A stretch of DNA of 64,000 nt, taken from an uncultured Alphaproteobacteria bacterium. Its GTDB lineage: Bacteria > Pseudomonadota > Alphaproteobacteria > MPNO01 > UBA2964. Position numbers and translations under genes: made by a program. Below the pieces are notes generated by a model. The model saw nothing but the letters and a program-made list of their open reading frames with translations. It ran no database searches and was not told the origin of the DNA. Shown in pieces: positions 1-9,031 of this stretch (positions within the stretch are counted from its first letter, which is position 1; each line of letters opens with the position of its first letter). The stretch spans positions 328,797-392,796 of the forward strand of contig CALSLP010000003.1 of assembly GCA_943787225.1 (NCBI GenBank), read 5' to 3'.

Positions 1-675
1 TTTTGCACTATCGCGCCGAAAATATGCCAAACTAACCGGCCATGACTTCTTACTACGCATCGAGCGCGGCAGGATTTTGGAAGCTTGTTCAGGTTTCCTA
101 GCCTTCCCGATAACGGCATTGACGAGATAAAGCCCTGTGCTGTCCATCCCGTCAAAAACATTTCGCGATAAAAATGTCGGCGAAGCTTTATCTGTCATCG
201 CCGCCATAATTGCCTGCGAATGGGCAATCGGAAATAATGTTCCCTCGGGAAGGGACAGAATTCTTTTTTTAGGCTTCACAAAGTCAACTTGTCCTGGACC
301 GCCGTCAAAGGACATGCGGGCAATTCCCGAAATTTGTTCGTTCTCCGTATCGTTGATGGAATGGCGAACGTCAAAATTATACTGGCGACCGTCTGAGGAT
401 TCCCAAGTTGTGGCGGATGTCGCGAGCCGCAAATTTTCTTCTTCATTTTTGAGAATATCAATGATGGAACGGTAATCGAACGTCCATCCATTACAAGCAT
501 TCTGCCAATCAACGGCCATTTCACCGCTGACACCAACGACACCTCCAGACGCAGGCGCTGATGCAAGTGTTAGGCGATACAGAGCTCGATGGGCGGCAAA
601 CTCGACCGCTATCGCGTTACCCGCCAGGCAAATCGCAACAATCAATGATATCAGGTTCAAAAATATTCGGAACAA
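1..675 (-). CDS. eipB: EipB/DUF1849 family periplasmic protein, partial (3' end off window)
   Basis: An open frame runs from about 675 to the left edge without a stop, about 225 residues; the C-terminus is missing. Residues 1-23 form a hydrophobic signal peptide ending AGNAIA. The mature start (VEFAAHRALYRLTLAS) and the block around residue 61, QNACNGWTFDYRS, match what I know of the DUF1849/EipB family. EipB is a periplasmic beta-spiral protein needed for envelope integrity in Brucella, with a conserved disulfide. Cys61 would be one partner; the other should lie beyond the edge. The start is uncertain: TTG at 675 has a GAGG about 8 bases upstream, while GTG at 702 is also in frame. It is transcribed divergently from the GGDEF gene. 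Family assignment is by eye only. Confidence 0.72.
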   Translation of the reverse strand, partial: MFRIFLNLISLIVAICLAGNAIAVEFAAHRALYRLTLASAPASGGVVGVSGEMAVDWQNACNGWTFDYRSIIDILKNEEENLRLATSATTWESSDGRQYNFDVRHSINDTENEQISGIARMSFDGGPGQVDFVKPKKRILSLPEGTLFPIAHSQAIMAAMTDKASPTFLSRNVFDGMDSTGLYLVNAVIGKARKPEQASKILPRSMRSKKSWPVSLAYFRRDSAK

Positions 676-934
676 ATTCAGCGCCTCAAAAGCAATGAAC
701 ACACTGCGGTCCACACTGAGTTCACCAAGTATCTCATGCCACGAAATTTGGCGCAAAGCTTCCGTGAAAATTCTGCAGCAAGGTCGGCAATATTTTCCTG
801 ATTATCTAAGAAAGAATGAACCGCACTAACATAACCCATTGATATTAAACAACCCTCTGATGGCACATCCCTTGCATAGGGTGATACGTGGAAATTTCAG
901 CATAGCGCACTCAGCTTATTAAAGAGCAGAATTC

Positions 935-1642
935 ATGGATACATTTATAGCACCGCAACTTGCCAGCGATTCGGCACTCTCGGAAAAACTCGGCGTTCTA
1001 TCAGAGCATTTAGTCAAAGACCTGCCAAACAATGAGGGGCAACGTGAGCTGGCAATTGTCGAACGCGCCCTAAGATATGCTAACGAAACAGAGCAACGGA
1101 TTGCAGCCCAGCGTGAAAGAATTGCTGAACTCGAGAGCCTGTCATCAACAGAACCTTTAACCAAGCTATCCAACCGCAGAGGCTTTGAAGACCAGTTTGA
1201 TCGCGTCATAGCTCGCGCCCGCCGTTTTGGGGAAACAGGCGTCGTTGGATATTGTGATTTAGACAATCTCAAAACAGTAAACGATGCATTTGGTCATGCC
1301 GCCGGCGATGACCTCCTGAAATGCGCAGCCCAAACATTGCAAAGGTCCGTTCGTGAAATTGATGTTATCGGACGTTTGGGGGGTGACGAATTTGGCATCG
1401 TCCTCGTCAATAGTACGTGGAAAGATGGCGCTCGCCGCATGCGGACAATCCAGTGGATGCTAGATAGCGCCGGCATCGTTTATCGCGGTAAGGACATCAG
1501 CTTACAGGTGAGTATCGGTGTCGAACCCTATGGCCCACATGACACGGTGGACGACCTCATCCACCGGGCGGATATGGCTATGTATTACAACAAACGTCGG
1601 AAACAGTCTGGCTTTCAAACGACTCAGACCGCCGCAGAATAG
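935..1642 (+). CDS. GGDEF-domain diguanylate cyclase, soluble
   Basis: This 235-residue protein has no transmembrane segment. Residues 1-70 are helical, probably a coiled coil that promotes dimerisation, and the GGDEF domain follows from about residue 72. The metal and substrate motif DLDNLKTVND (about 108-117) and an intact GGDEF signature (149-153) predict cyclic-di-GMP synthesis from two GTP. An RxxD motif at 140-143, exactly five residues before GGDEF, fits the inhibitory I-site, so product feedback is likely. No sensory domain is recognisable; the input probably comes through the N-terminal helices or a partner protein. It stands alone, divergent from the eipB-like gene and convergent with the lipoprotein gene. 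Confidence 0.93.
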   Translation: MDTFIAPQLASDSALSEKLGVLSEHLVKDLPNNEGQRELAIVERALRYANETEQRIAAQRERIAELESLSSTEPLTKLSNRRGFEDQFDRVIARARRFGETGVVGYCDLDNLKTVNDAFGHAAGDDLLKCAAQTLQRSVREIDVIGRLGGDEFGIVLVNSTWKDGARRMRTIQWMLDSAGIVYRGKDISLQVSIGVEPYGPHDTVDDLIHRADMAMYYNKRRKQSGFQTTQTAAE

Positions 1643-1685
1643 GAAAATTAGATGTTTCGTCCACCTCCCATCATTAATTTACTAC

Positions 1686-2276
1686 CTAGTAAATCACGAT
1701 ACATTTGTCATCTTGCATCCACTCCGGGCAAATCGGCACCACCGAAACGTGCTGGTTCTCGGACCGGACAAAGATACCTTTCTTGTTTTCGGCGTCTGCA
1801 ATGCCAAACGGCAGCGACGTAACTTTGTAAACAACATCGCCATCAACGACGGCGGTTACGATCATCGTCTTTTCCGGGGCCACAGCAGCAGCTGATTTTT
1901 TTGCTATCAACAAATCGGGAAATACGCCCACGACAACAACCCATTTATCCGCAGCTGTCTTGCTATTGTGAATTGCTGCTTGGCGCAATACGGGTCCTAT
2001 AGACCGCTTCTCTGGCTTTTTTTGTCGACCATCAGAAACTTTGCCAGCCGACTTGGTGAACCGCTTTTCGTCCTTACATACCTGACCTTTTGTCACGCCG
2101 TGCAACAGCTGGCAATCGCCCCCCGCGATCGCAGAGACCGCGTGATCAGACACCGTTTTCCCGGTCTTCATATAGGATGCACTTTCCACCGCATATCCGG
2201 CCAAGGTTAAAGCTGAAGGCACAGCGCAGCCGGAAATGAATAGTGGCAGCAATAAAGTCGCAGTGATTTTTTTCAT
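1686..2276 (-). CDS. Putative lipoprotein of unknown function
   Basis: The 196-residue product starts with a short basic N-terminus, a hydrophobic stretch and a lipobox (LFISGC, Cys17), so it should be a lipid-anchored envelope protein. After the anchor comes a segment with two cysteines (GGDCQLLHGV and KGQVCKDEK), a basic lysine-rich linker, and a mixed beta-rich C-terminal half. I do not recognise a catalytic family. The block resembles a DUF-type alphaproteobacterial lipoprotein, but no function can be stated. It lies between the GGDEF gene (convergent) and aspS (same strand, about 120 bases upstream), with no sign of an operon. Confidence 0.75.
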   Translation of the reverse strand: MKKITATLLLPLFISGCAVPSALTLAGYAVESASYMKTGKTVSDHAVSAIAGGDCQLLHGVTKGQVCKDEKRFTKSAGKVSDGRQKKPEKRSIGPVLRQAAIHNSKTAADKWVVVVGVFPDLLIAKKSAAAVAPEKTMIVTAVVDGDVVYKVTSLPFGIADAENKKGIFVRSENQHVSVVPICPEWMQDDKCIVIY

Positions 2277-2395
2277 AACCCTTTTCCAGATTCGACCGTT
2301 TACAGGCAGAAACTGGCAAAAGAGTAGCGTTAAACTACGAACAAACCGTCAACAATCAGTTGAATTTGTCGGAGAATTGCTTGCAATTCTATAGC

Positions 2396-4180
2396 TTAAT
2401 CTTCCTTGGTCGGCGGCATCACCACGCGAATATGCAGCTCCTCCAGATGGCTTTCGTCAACCATCGCAGGCGCTGACATCATCAAATCCTGGGCCTGCTG
2501 CGTCATGGGGAACATTGTCACTTCACGAATATTTTGTTCACCGGCCAACAACATCACGATGCGATCAATACCCGGGGCAGAACCACCATGCGGTGGAGCG
2601 CCATATTTTAACGCATTGATCATACCGCTAAACTTGGTATCAACCTCATTCTGGTCGTATCCGGCGATAGAAAACGCTTTGTACATGATTTCCGGCAAAT
2701 GATTCCGAATTGCGCCGCTGGACAGCTCGATACCATTGCAAACGATATCGTATTGATATGCCTTAATTTCGAGCGGGTCGTCGTTCTCAAGCGCCTCAAG
2801 CCCGCCCTGTGGCATCGAAAACGGGTTATGGCTGAATTCGATTTTGCCATTGCGTTCATCGCGCTCGAACATGGGATAATCAACAATCCAGCAAAAATCG
2901 AACCGATCATCATCAATCAGACCAAGCTCCGCGCCAATTCTATCCCGTGCTTGCCCAGAAAATCTTGCCGCCTCCGCTTCAGGACCACAGGCAAAAAAGA
3001 CCGCATCACCATCGCCGACACCAGTCGTCTTTTTCAGCGTTTCGATGCGATCAGTGTCAAGGAACTTTGCGATCGGTCCCTTCCCTTCACCATCATTAAA
3101 GATGATATAGCCCAGGCCACCAGCGCCTTCTGCACGGGCCCAATCGTTCAGCTTGTCAAAGAAGCTGCGAGGCATTTCAGCGGCACCCGGCGCCGGTATC
3201 GCCCGCACGACAGATCCTTTTTCGATTGCCGATGCAAAAATCTTAAAGTCAGTTCCCTGCCAAACGTCTGTGACATCAGTCATGATAATCGGATTTCTGA
3301 GGTCCGGTTTGTCGTTTCCGTATTTCAACATCGATTCCGCGAACGGAATTCGCGGGAACGGCAATGGCGTGACCTTTTTTCCACCCCCAAAATCTTCAAA
3401 TATCCCGTGTAGAACAGGTTCGATCGCATCAAAAACGTCATCCTGTGTTACAAACGACATTTCGATATCAAGTTGATAGAACTCGCCGGGTGACCGGTCC
3501 GCCCGCGCATCTTCGTCACGAAAACACGGTGCTATCTGGAAATAGCGATCAAATCCGGCAACCATGATCAGCTGCTTGAATTGCTGTGGCGCTTGCGGTA
3601 GCGCGTAGAAGCTTCCAGGATGCAGACGACTAGGTACCAAGAAGTCTCGTGCCCCTTCCGGAGAGGTCGATGTCAGAATAGGTGTCTGAAACTCGGTAAA
3701 GCCCTGATCTGTCATTCTCCGACGAATGCTCGACACAACGTCCGAGCGCAATTTTATATTGCGGTGCAGCCTTTCACGACGGAGATCAAGAAACCGATAG
3801 CGCAGGCGGGTTTCTTCGCCGTAATCCTGATCTGAATTCACCTGCAGCGGCAATTGTTCTGCTGGTCCCAACAGCTCAATCTCCGCGATGACCAATTCAA
3901 TTTCACCTGTCGGCAAGTTCGAATTGATGGTGTCGTCGCTACGGCGGACAATTTCACCCGTCACACAAATCACGGATTCAAGCCGAAGCGCTTCCAATTC
4001 CGCGAAAACAGGGCTCGAAACGTCGACAACACATTGGGTAATGCCGAAATTATCCCGGAGATCAACGAATAGAAGGTTACCGTGATCACGCTTTCTATGA
4101 ATCCAACCAGAGAGGCGCGCAGTCACGCCCGCATCTGTCATTCGTAAAGCGTCGCAATTATGTGTTCTGTATCGATGCAT
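2396..4180 (-). CDS. aspS: Aspartyl-tRNA synthetase
   Basis: The 594-residue length is typical of bacterial AspRS. It has the N-terminal OB-fold anticodon-binding domain ([18 protein letters not shown]), class II catalytic motifs (motif 2 region [15 protein letters not shown]; motif 3 region [14 protein letters not shown]) and the inserted GAD domain in the middle ([12 protein letters not shown] region). It charges tRNA-Asp with aspartate in the cytoplasm. Many alphaproteobacterial AspRS enzymes are non-discriminating and also charge tRNA-Asn. That depends on anticodon-domain residues and on GatCAB, which cannot be judged here. It is divergent from rnd, a common alphaproteobacterial arrangement. 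Confidence 0.98.
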   Translation of the reverse strand: MHRYRTHNCDALRMTDAGVTARLSGWIHRKRDHGNLLFVDLRDNFGITQCVVDVSSPVFAELEALRLESVICVTGEIVRRSDDTINSNLPTGEIELVIAEIELLGPAEQLPLQVNSDQDYGEETRLRYRFLDLRRERLHRNIKLRSDVVSSIRRRMTDQGFTEFQTPILTSTSPEGARDFLVPSRLHPGSFYALPQAPQQFKQLIMVAGFDRYFQIAPCFRDEDARADRSPGEFYQLDIEMSFVTQDDVFDAIEPVLHGIFEDFGGGKKVTPLPFPRIPFAESMLKYGNDKPDLRNPIIMTDVTDVWQGTDFKIFASAIEKGSVVRAIPAPGAAEMPRSFFDKLNDWARAEGAGGLGYIIFNDGEGKGPIAKFLDTDRIETLKKTTGVGDGDAVFFACGPEAEAARFSGQARDRIGAELGLIDDDRFDFCWIVDYPMFERDERNGKIEFSHNPFSMPQGGLEALENDDPLEIKAYQYDIVCNGIELSSGAIRNHLPEIMYKAFSIAGYDQNEVDTKFSGMINALKYGAPPHGGSAPGIDRIVMLLAGEQNIREVTMFPMTQQAQDLMMSAPAMVDESHLEELHIRVVMPPTKED

Positions 4181-4318
4181 AGGGCTCCCCGCCGGGCAAA
4201 AAGAAAACGCCGAACCAGCGGGGGAATGGCCATAGAATGGCTTGTCTTGTCAAGGATTTATGCAAATAACGCGTAGCAAATTCTTTTACGCGGCATAATA
4301 ACTGTGTATAGGTCTTCA

Positions 4319-5470
4319 ATGTCCATTATTACCGAAAATGACGCCCTGGTGGCGTTTTGTGAGCGCCAGGCAAATGCCCAGTTTATTACCGTCGATACAG
4401 AGTTTCTTCGCGACAAAACATATTGGCCGCGTCTTTGTCTAATCCAGATTGGTGGGCCCGACGAAGAAGCTGCTATAGACTCTTTAGCCGAAGGTATTGA
4501 TTTAACACCGTTATTGGACCTGATGCGAAAACCAGACCTTCTCAAGGTGTTTCACGCGGCCCGTCAAGATTTTGAAATTTTTTACCGCCTTATGGGCGAA
4601 TTACCGTCACCAGTTTTTGACACTCAAATATCGGCGATGGTTTGCGGTTTTGGCGATTCCGTCGGATATGAAACGCTGGTATCGCAGCTTGCCGGAAAAC
4701 AAGTCGACAAATCGATGCGTTTTACCGATTGGCAACGTCGTCCACTGTCACAAAAGCAACTCGATTATGCGCTCGCCGACGTCACCCACCTTCGGGTCGT
4801 CTATGAGAAGCTCGTTGGACTTCTGCAAAAGAACGGCAGAGAAGAATGGGTTCAGGAAGAACTCACCGCCCTGCTCGATCCCTCGCTCTATAAATTCGAG
4901 ATTCGAGAAGCGTGGCGACGCCTAAAAGTTCGAAACCCGAACCCTAGGATGCTCGCCATTCTGCGTGAAGTCGCCGCCTGGCGCGAAGAAGAGGCCCAAA
5001 CCCGAGACGTTCCCCGCAACAGGGTGACCAGAGACGACTCTGTGATTGAGCTAGCGATTCAGAAACCTAAATCGCATGAAGAGCTTAAGAATATGCGGGG
5101 TCTCCACGGCGGACAAACCAAAGGGGATAGCGCCCAAAATATCCTGGATGCGATTTCTCGAGGATTAGCACTTCCGAACGATGAATGCCCGCCTGCGCAA
5201 AAATCGCGCGGCAATTTTCCAAAAGCCGGGCCGGCCGCTGACTTGCTCAAAGTGCTTCTGAAAATGAAATGCGAAAAGCACTCTGTAGCACAGAAGCTCA
5301 TCGCCAACTCAGACGATATAGACGAGCTTGCCCGCAATGATGACGCCGATATCCCCGCTCTAAAAGGCTGGCGCCGCGAGATATTTGGCGAAGATGCGAT
5401 CGCCCTTAAACATGGGAAAATTGGGTTAACAGCGGCGGGAAAATCAATTCAGCTGGTCAAAATCGATTAA
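4319..5470 (+). CDS. rnd: Ribonuclease D
   Basis: This is a 3'-5' exoribonuclease that trims tRNA 3' ends. The N-terminal DEDD exonuclease domain carries the first acidic pair in VDTEFLRDKTYWPRLCLIQI and later motifs around HAARQDFEIF and LDYALADVTHL. An HRDC-like nucleic-acid-binding region follows from about residue 205. The second methionine of the open frame (4319, MSIITENDALVAF) is chosen because it matches the usual N-terminus; an upstream ATG at 4304 is possible. The length of about 383 residues is normal. The 3' end overlaps the convergent hdaA gene by four bases. Confidence 0.96.
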   Translation: MSIITENDALVAFCERQANAQFITVDTEFLRDKTYWPRLCLIQIGGPDEEAAIDSLAEGIDLTPLLDLMRKPDLLKVFHAARQDFEIFYRLMGELPSPVFDTQISAMVCGFGDSVGYETLVSQLAGKQVDKSMRFTDWQRRPLSQKQLDYALADVTHLRVVYEKLVGLLQKNGREEWVQEELTALLDPSLYKFEIREAWRRLKVRNPNPRMLAILREVAAWREEEAQTRDVPRNRVTRDDSVIELAIQKPKSHEELKNMRGLHGGQTKGDSAQNILDAISRGLALPNDECPPAQKSRGNFPKAGPAADLLKVLLKMKCEKHSVAQKLIANSDDIDELARNDDADIPALKGWRREIFGEDAIALKHGKIGLTAAGKSIQLVKID

Positions 5471-6144
5471 CTGGATTGTGCGGTCTCCAGAATGGAGCGG
5501 GCAAACGGCACCGAGATCGTTCGGTGCTCAGCCAGCGCCGCTTTATCAAGGTCAGCGACAAGGTCTCGCGCGGCGCCCAGACTTCTATCCATCCGACGAA
5601 GTAAATATCCAACCACCCCAGGCTCGATACGCAGCTGACGATCAGCAAAGAGCTTAATCAATACCGCCTCGAGCAATTCATCATCGGCTTGACCAATATT
5701 CAGGACCGGGGCAGCTCGAAGACGAGACGCCAAATCGGCCAAAGTAATCGTCCATCGTGCTGGCGGCGACGGCGCTGTCGCAAGAATGCCGCCACCCTGT
5801 TCGGCCACGCGATTAAACAAATGAAAAAACGCTTCTTCATCAGCCACGCCATCTGCCAGATCTACGACAAAACAACATTCCTGCGGACCGATTCTTGAAA
5901 TTACGGAGTGAAAATCCACCTGTTCAAGCGATGTGGCACCGATCTGCTCCTGCCAAACAGCCGCCAAATGGCTTTTACCGCAGCCAGGAGGGCCACACAG
6001 GACTGCCAACGGTGATGGCCAATTTGGCCACCGGTCAATAAAGGCCAGCGCCTCCTGATTGCAGTGAGTGACGTAGAAATCTTCCCGTCCGAGAGCTGTA
6101 CGATGCGGCAGGTCCAGAACGAGTTGACGACGCTCAGCCATCAC
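5467..6144 (-). CDS. hdaA: DnaA regulatory inactivator homologue HdaA
   Basis: A 225-residue AAA+ protein like the ATPase domain of DnaA. An N-terminal QLVLDLPH segment fits the beta-clamp-binding motif of Hda proteins, and Walker A is GPPGCGKS at about 51-58. A Walker-B-like VVDLADGV segment and a sensor-2/lid region (RMDRSLGAARDLVADLDKAAL) follow. The family stimulates hydrolysis of DnaA-bound ATP together with the replicative clamp, preventing re-initiation of replication; in Caulobacter it is called HdaA. There is no DNA-binding domain, which separates it from DnaA. Its start overlaps the stop of the AI-2E family gene by four bases, so the two are translationally coupled. Confidence 0.92.
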   Translation of the reverse strand: MMAERRQLVLDLPHRTALGREDFYVTHCNQEALAFIDRWPNWPSPLAVLCGPPGCGKSHLAAVWQEQIGATSLEQVDFHSVISRIGPQECCFVVDLADGVADEEAFFHLFNRVAEQGGGILATAPSPPARWTITLADLASRLRAAPVLNIGQADDELLEAVLIKLFADRQLRIEPGVVGYLLRRMDRSLGAARDLVADLDKAALAEHRTISVPFARSILETAQSS

Positions 6145-7220
6145 CCAGCTTCATTATCTGAATCATCCTTAAGATACGCCGCGCTCGTCAAATACTGAGA
6201 TATCCCGAATCTGCTAAGGACACCGATGATCGCAGCAGCAGGTATAGCGAGTAGAATGCCAGTAAATCCAAAGACCGCGCCGCCAGCCAACAAGGCAAAG
6301 ATTATCCATACAGGGTGCAGCCCAATTTTATCGCCGACCAATTTAGGCGTAATAAAGTTTCCTTCGAGAAATTGCCCAACAACAAATACGCCTGCGACAA
6401 GAACGACCGGTTGCCATTCACCAAATTGAGCGATGGCAACACCAACCCCAGCAACAAACCCCACAAGCATGCCAAAATAGGGAACAAAGGAGATCAACCC
6501 TGTTCCAAAACCTATGATAAAGCCGAAATCCAGTCCGACTACAGAAAGCCCCACGGCATAGAATACCCCCAACACAATGCAGACGGTAAATTGCCCTCTT
6601 ACGAAAGCGGAGAGTACGGAATCGATTTCGGAAACCTGATCGCGAATAATATGTGCTTGGCGTTGTGGCAGCCAGCCGTCAACAGTAGCGACGATCCGGT
6701 CCCAATCGCGCAGCAAATAAAACATCACGATTGGCGTGATAACGAGCAATGACAACAAATTAAGTAACGCAACTCCACCACCCCAGATGTTCGACAAAAC
6801 GCGCCCTACCCAAGCGATTAGGTCGGGGCCTGCAGCGCCACCAACTTTTTGTTTGAGGGCGCTAATATCTGCATCTGTTAAATGTGATTGCATCGTTGCA
6901 ATAAGCTCCGTCGCGTGCGCGCGAAGCGCCCCGACATAACCAGGAACACGTGTTGAGAGCTCCACAAGCTGTGACTGCAGCAGGGGATTATGACGAGTAA
7001 AGCTGCGACCACGATAAGCACAGACAGCAGAGTCAAGGCTGCAGCAGCGACCCATCGTGGCCATTTCCATTTCTTCAAGTTTGTCTGCGATTGGATCAAG
7101 CAAATAGGCCAGACCAATTCCAGCAACAAATGGGAACAGAACATCGCTCAGCAGCCAAACCACGCCGACAAATGCTGCGAAGATACTTACCCAAAACCAA
7201 GTTTGGCGCTCAGAGGTCAT
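6141..7220 (-). CDS. AI-2E family (PerM-like) transporter, with a compensated double frameshift
   Basis: A polytopic membrane protein of about 359 residues. The family signature is visible in the C-terminal half (SFVPYFGMLVGFVAGVGVAI, EGNFITPKLVGDKIGLHPVW). Members export small molecules such as autoinducer-2 or act as antiporters; the substrate cannot be inferred. Between about 7062 and 6984 the main frame reads as nonsense, while the neighbouring frame encodes the expected hydrophobic helix (PRWVAAAALTLLSVLIVVAA). An extra base near 7058-7064 and a missing base in the four-G run at 6983-6986 would restore one continuous protein. I judge this a sequence error pair rather than a real defect. 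It sits in an operon with pgsA upstream (TAATG overlap) and hdaA downstream. Confidence 0.88.
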   Translation of the reverse strand: MTSERQTWFWVSIFAAFVGVVWLLSDVLFPFVAGIGLAYLLDPIADKLEEMEMATMGRCCSLDSAVCAYRGRSFTRHNPLLQSQLVELSTRVPGYVGALRAHATELIATMQSHLTDADISALKQKVGGAAGPDLIAWVGRVLSNIWGGGVALLNLLSLLVITPIVMFYLLRDWDRIVATVDGWLPQRQAHIIRDQVSEIDSVLSAFVRGQFTVCIVLGVFYAVGLSVVGLDFGFIIGFGTGLISFVPYFGMLVGFVAGVGVAIAQFGEWQPVVLVAGVFVVGQFLEGNFITPKLVGDKIGLHPVWIIFALLAGGAVFGFTGILLAIPAAAIIGVLSRFGISQYLTSAAYLKDDSDNEAG

Positions 7221-7771
7221 TAAGAACCACCATCTTCGTTCTTCTCAACATTCCTGCCCCAACTCACAACATAAGCAGCACCCGAGGCGAATGTTGTGGC
7301 AGTAACGAGATAAATCAGGATCGACACAAACTGGGACCATTCCAATTGCGGGAAGGCTAAGTTTGAAAGCACCACTGTCACCAAAATTATCTGCGCTGCG
7401 GTGTTTATTTTACTAACAACCAATGGCTTCATCCTGACACCATCTGTTGAAATATGCAGTAAAACAACGCCACCGATAATAACAATATCGCGAAAAACAA
7501 CGAGAATAACCAGCCAGCTCGGCAATAGATCTGCCTGCCCCATCGTTATATAAACGCCAACAAGAAGCGCCTTATCCGCGAGGGGGTCGAGATAACTGCC
7601 AAGCACCGTCGCCTGCCCCATCTGCTTGGCAATATAACCGTCTATCGCATCGGAAACTCCTGCCGCAACAAACAGCCAAAAGGCTGCAAGATAATACCCA
7701 TGCAGAATAAGATAGATCATGACAGGGACCGCCATGAGCCGCGCAAGAGAAATTAGATTTGGCACACTCAT
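7220..7771 (-). CDS. pgsA: CDP-diacylglycerol--glycerol-3-phosphate 3-phosphatidyltransferase (CDP-alcohol phosphatidyltransferase)
   Basis: About 183 residues with several membrane helices. The CDP-alcohol phosphatidyltransferase motif is present as SDAIDGYIAKQMGQATVLG followed by SYLDPLADK; the usual AR is AK here. It should make phosphatidylglycerol phosphate, the precursor of phosphatidylglycerol and cardiolipin. The ATG at 7771 (MSVPNLISLARL) is preferred because it matches family N-termini; the frame extends to a TTG at 7804. It is first in a tight operon with the AI-2E family gene and hdaA, 77 bases behind the DUF2066 gene. A second, different CDP-alcohol transferase in this window (near 56.5 kb) probably has another head group. 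Confidence 0.88.
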   Translation of the reverse strand: MSVPNLISLARLMAVPVMIYLILHGYYLAAFWLFVAAGVSDAIDGYIAKQMGQATVLGSYLDPLADKALLVGVYITMGQADLLPSWLVILVVFRDIVIIGGVVLLHISTDGVRMKPLVVSKINTAAQIILVTVVLSNLAFPQLEWSQFVSILIYLVTATTFASGAAYVVSWGRNVEKNEDGGS

Positions 7772-7847
7772 ATTAAAATTCTTTTCGAATCCATAACGAC
7801 GCAACGCTTCGCGATATAAACTGCTGATTTGGCAAAATGCCGATACG

Positions 7848-8993
7848 TTATCGGCGAGATGATCGCAACTTCCAATACACAGAGCCCTGCGTCAACGCCA
7901 GATCACGTTGCGCCAATGCCAAACGCAGCTGCGCTGGATCGCCGAGATATCGCAGACGGATCAAAGCTGATTTTAAGGACAATCTCACCAACTCGGCTTT
8001 TTCGACCAGCGAGACAGCCTCAAGCTTCTTTTGTAACGAAATCAAATCTGGAAGCCCGCGTAACTCAGCCTCGGCAAGCAACTCCCGATGATCGTCAAAA
8101 TTCAATAAATTATCTTGTTTCCAGGTTTCTACAACTTCCCGGCGCAAATTGTTTGCGGCACTTACCAAAATTTGTTCAAGCGAGGTTCCCTTGGTGCTCA
8201 CAAAACTCTGAACAGAAGTTCTATCATCCCCTCCCGGTCCGAGCCGGCTGGTGGAGACTTCAATAACTTTCTCGCCCCGCCCTTGGGAAACTGACGCAAT
8301 AGTCAGAAGGGCTCCTTCCGCACCGTATCGGCCAGCTATCGATCGAATCTGTTCAAGATTACCCGCAATCACCTGCTCAGGACTAATATCCGCTATATCT
8401 GCCGTTTCGCCTTTTGGCACGATCAAGCGGATCAACCCATCACTTGGCGGCAAATCCCGCCAGGCCTTGAGCCATAAATTACCAGTATCCCAAAGCTGTA
8501 AAGTTGCCTGCGCCCTGTACACGGGCAGAACGATCAACGGCTTGCTTTGAGTCTCGGCAAACCGAACCCCCGCATTCCGCAAATGACGTCGAACGGCAGA
8601 TGCGCTAAATCGCACTGTCATTTGAGCCAGATATCGCACTGACGACGTCTTCTCCTCACCAACTTCCAACCCTGAAACCAATTGGAGAAGTTGCGCGGTT
8701 TGCACTGCGGGTACTTTGGTTCGGTCAGCAAGTGACACTATACGGTCCATCAAACGCTGATAAGCCAGCGCCTGCCCTTTTTGCAGCGCAATATCTCGCG
8801 CTGCCGAAGCTGATTCGGCAGTTTCATCAACTTGTACATCGGCGATGGTATACACAGCGCTTAACTGTGCAGCGGCGGACAACGGATAGAGCGCTATAAT
8901 TATGGCGAGAAAACCCCGCGCAGCCAGCAAGAAGGCAGACGTTGCAAACCGTACGGGATCAAGTATCTTCACGGAAGTAAGAGGCATTAACAT
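7848..8993 (-). CDS. DUF2066 domain-containing secreted protein
   Basis: A 381-residue protein with an N-terminal hydrophobic signal segment (ARGFLAIIIALYPLSAAAQ). The mature part begins LSAVYTIADVQVDETAESAS, typical of DUF2066. The central KPLIVLPVYRAQATLQLWD and a repeated beta-strand/helix pattern fit the family, whose function is unknown. It is probably periplasmic. Position next to purM (divergent) and upstream of pgsA-perM-hdaA is a recurrent alphaproteobacterial neighbourhood. The start at 8993 gives MLMPLT; the second ATG two codons later is equally possible. Confidence 0.85.
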   Translation of the reverse strand: MLMPLTSVKILDPVRFATSAFLLAARGFLAIIIALYPLSAAAQLSAVYTIADVQVDETAESASAARDIALQKGQALAYQRLMDRIVSLADRTKVPAVQTAQLLQLVSGLEVGEEKTSSVRYLAQMTVRFSASAVRRHLRNAGVRFAETQSKPLIVLPVYRAQATLQLWDTGNLWLKAWRDLPPSDGLIRLIVPKGETADIADISPEQVIAGNLEQIRSIAGRYGAEGALLTIASVSQGRGEKVIEVSTSRLGPGGDDRTSVQSFVSTKGTSLEQILVSAANNLRREVVETWKQDNLLNFDDHRELLAEAELRGLPDLISLQKKLEAVSLVEKAELVRLSLKSALIRLRYLGDPAQLRLALAQRDLALTQGSVYWKLRSSRR

Positions 8994-9031
8994 AGCCTAA
9001 GATTATCCCGTTTCAAGCAAGCGAGAAAGCT

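Noticed and set aside
137..475. Plus-strand open frame of 112 codons
   Set aside because: It is the antisense of the eipB-like gene, whose signal peptide and family motif are clear on the minus strand.
678..866. 62-codon frame upstream of the GGDEF gene
   Set aside because: No ribosome site or family features; it overlaps the divergent promoter region and possibly the eipB-like start.
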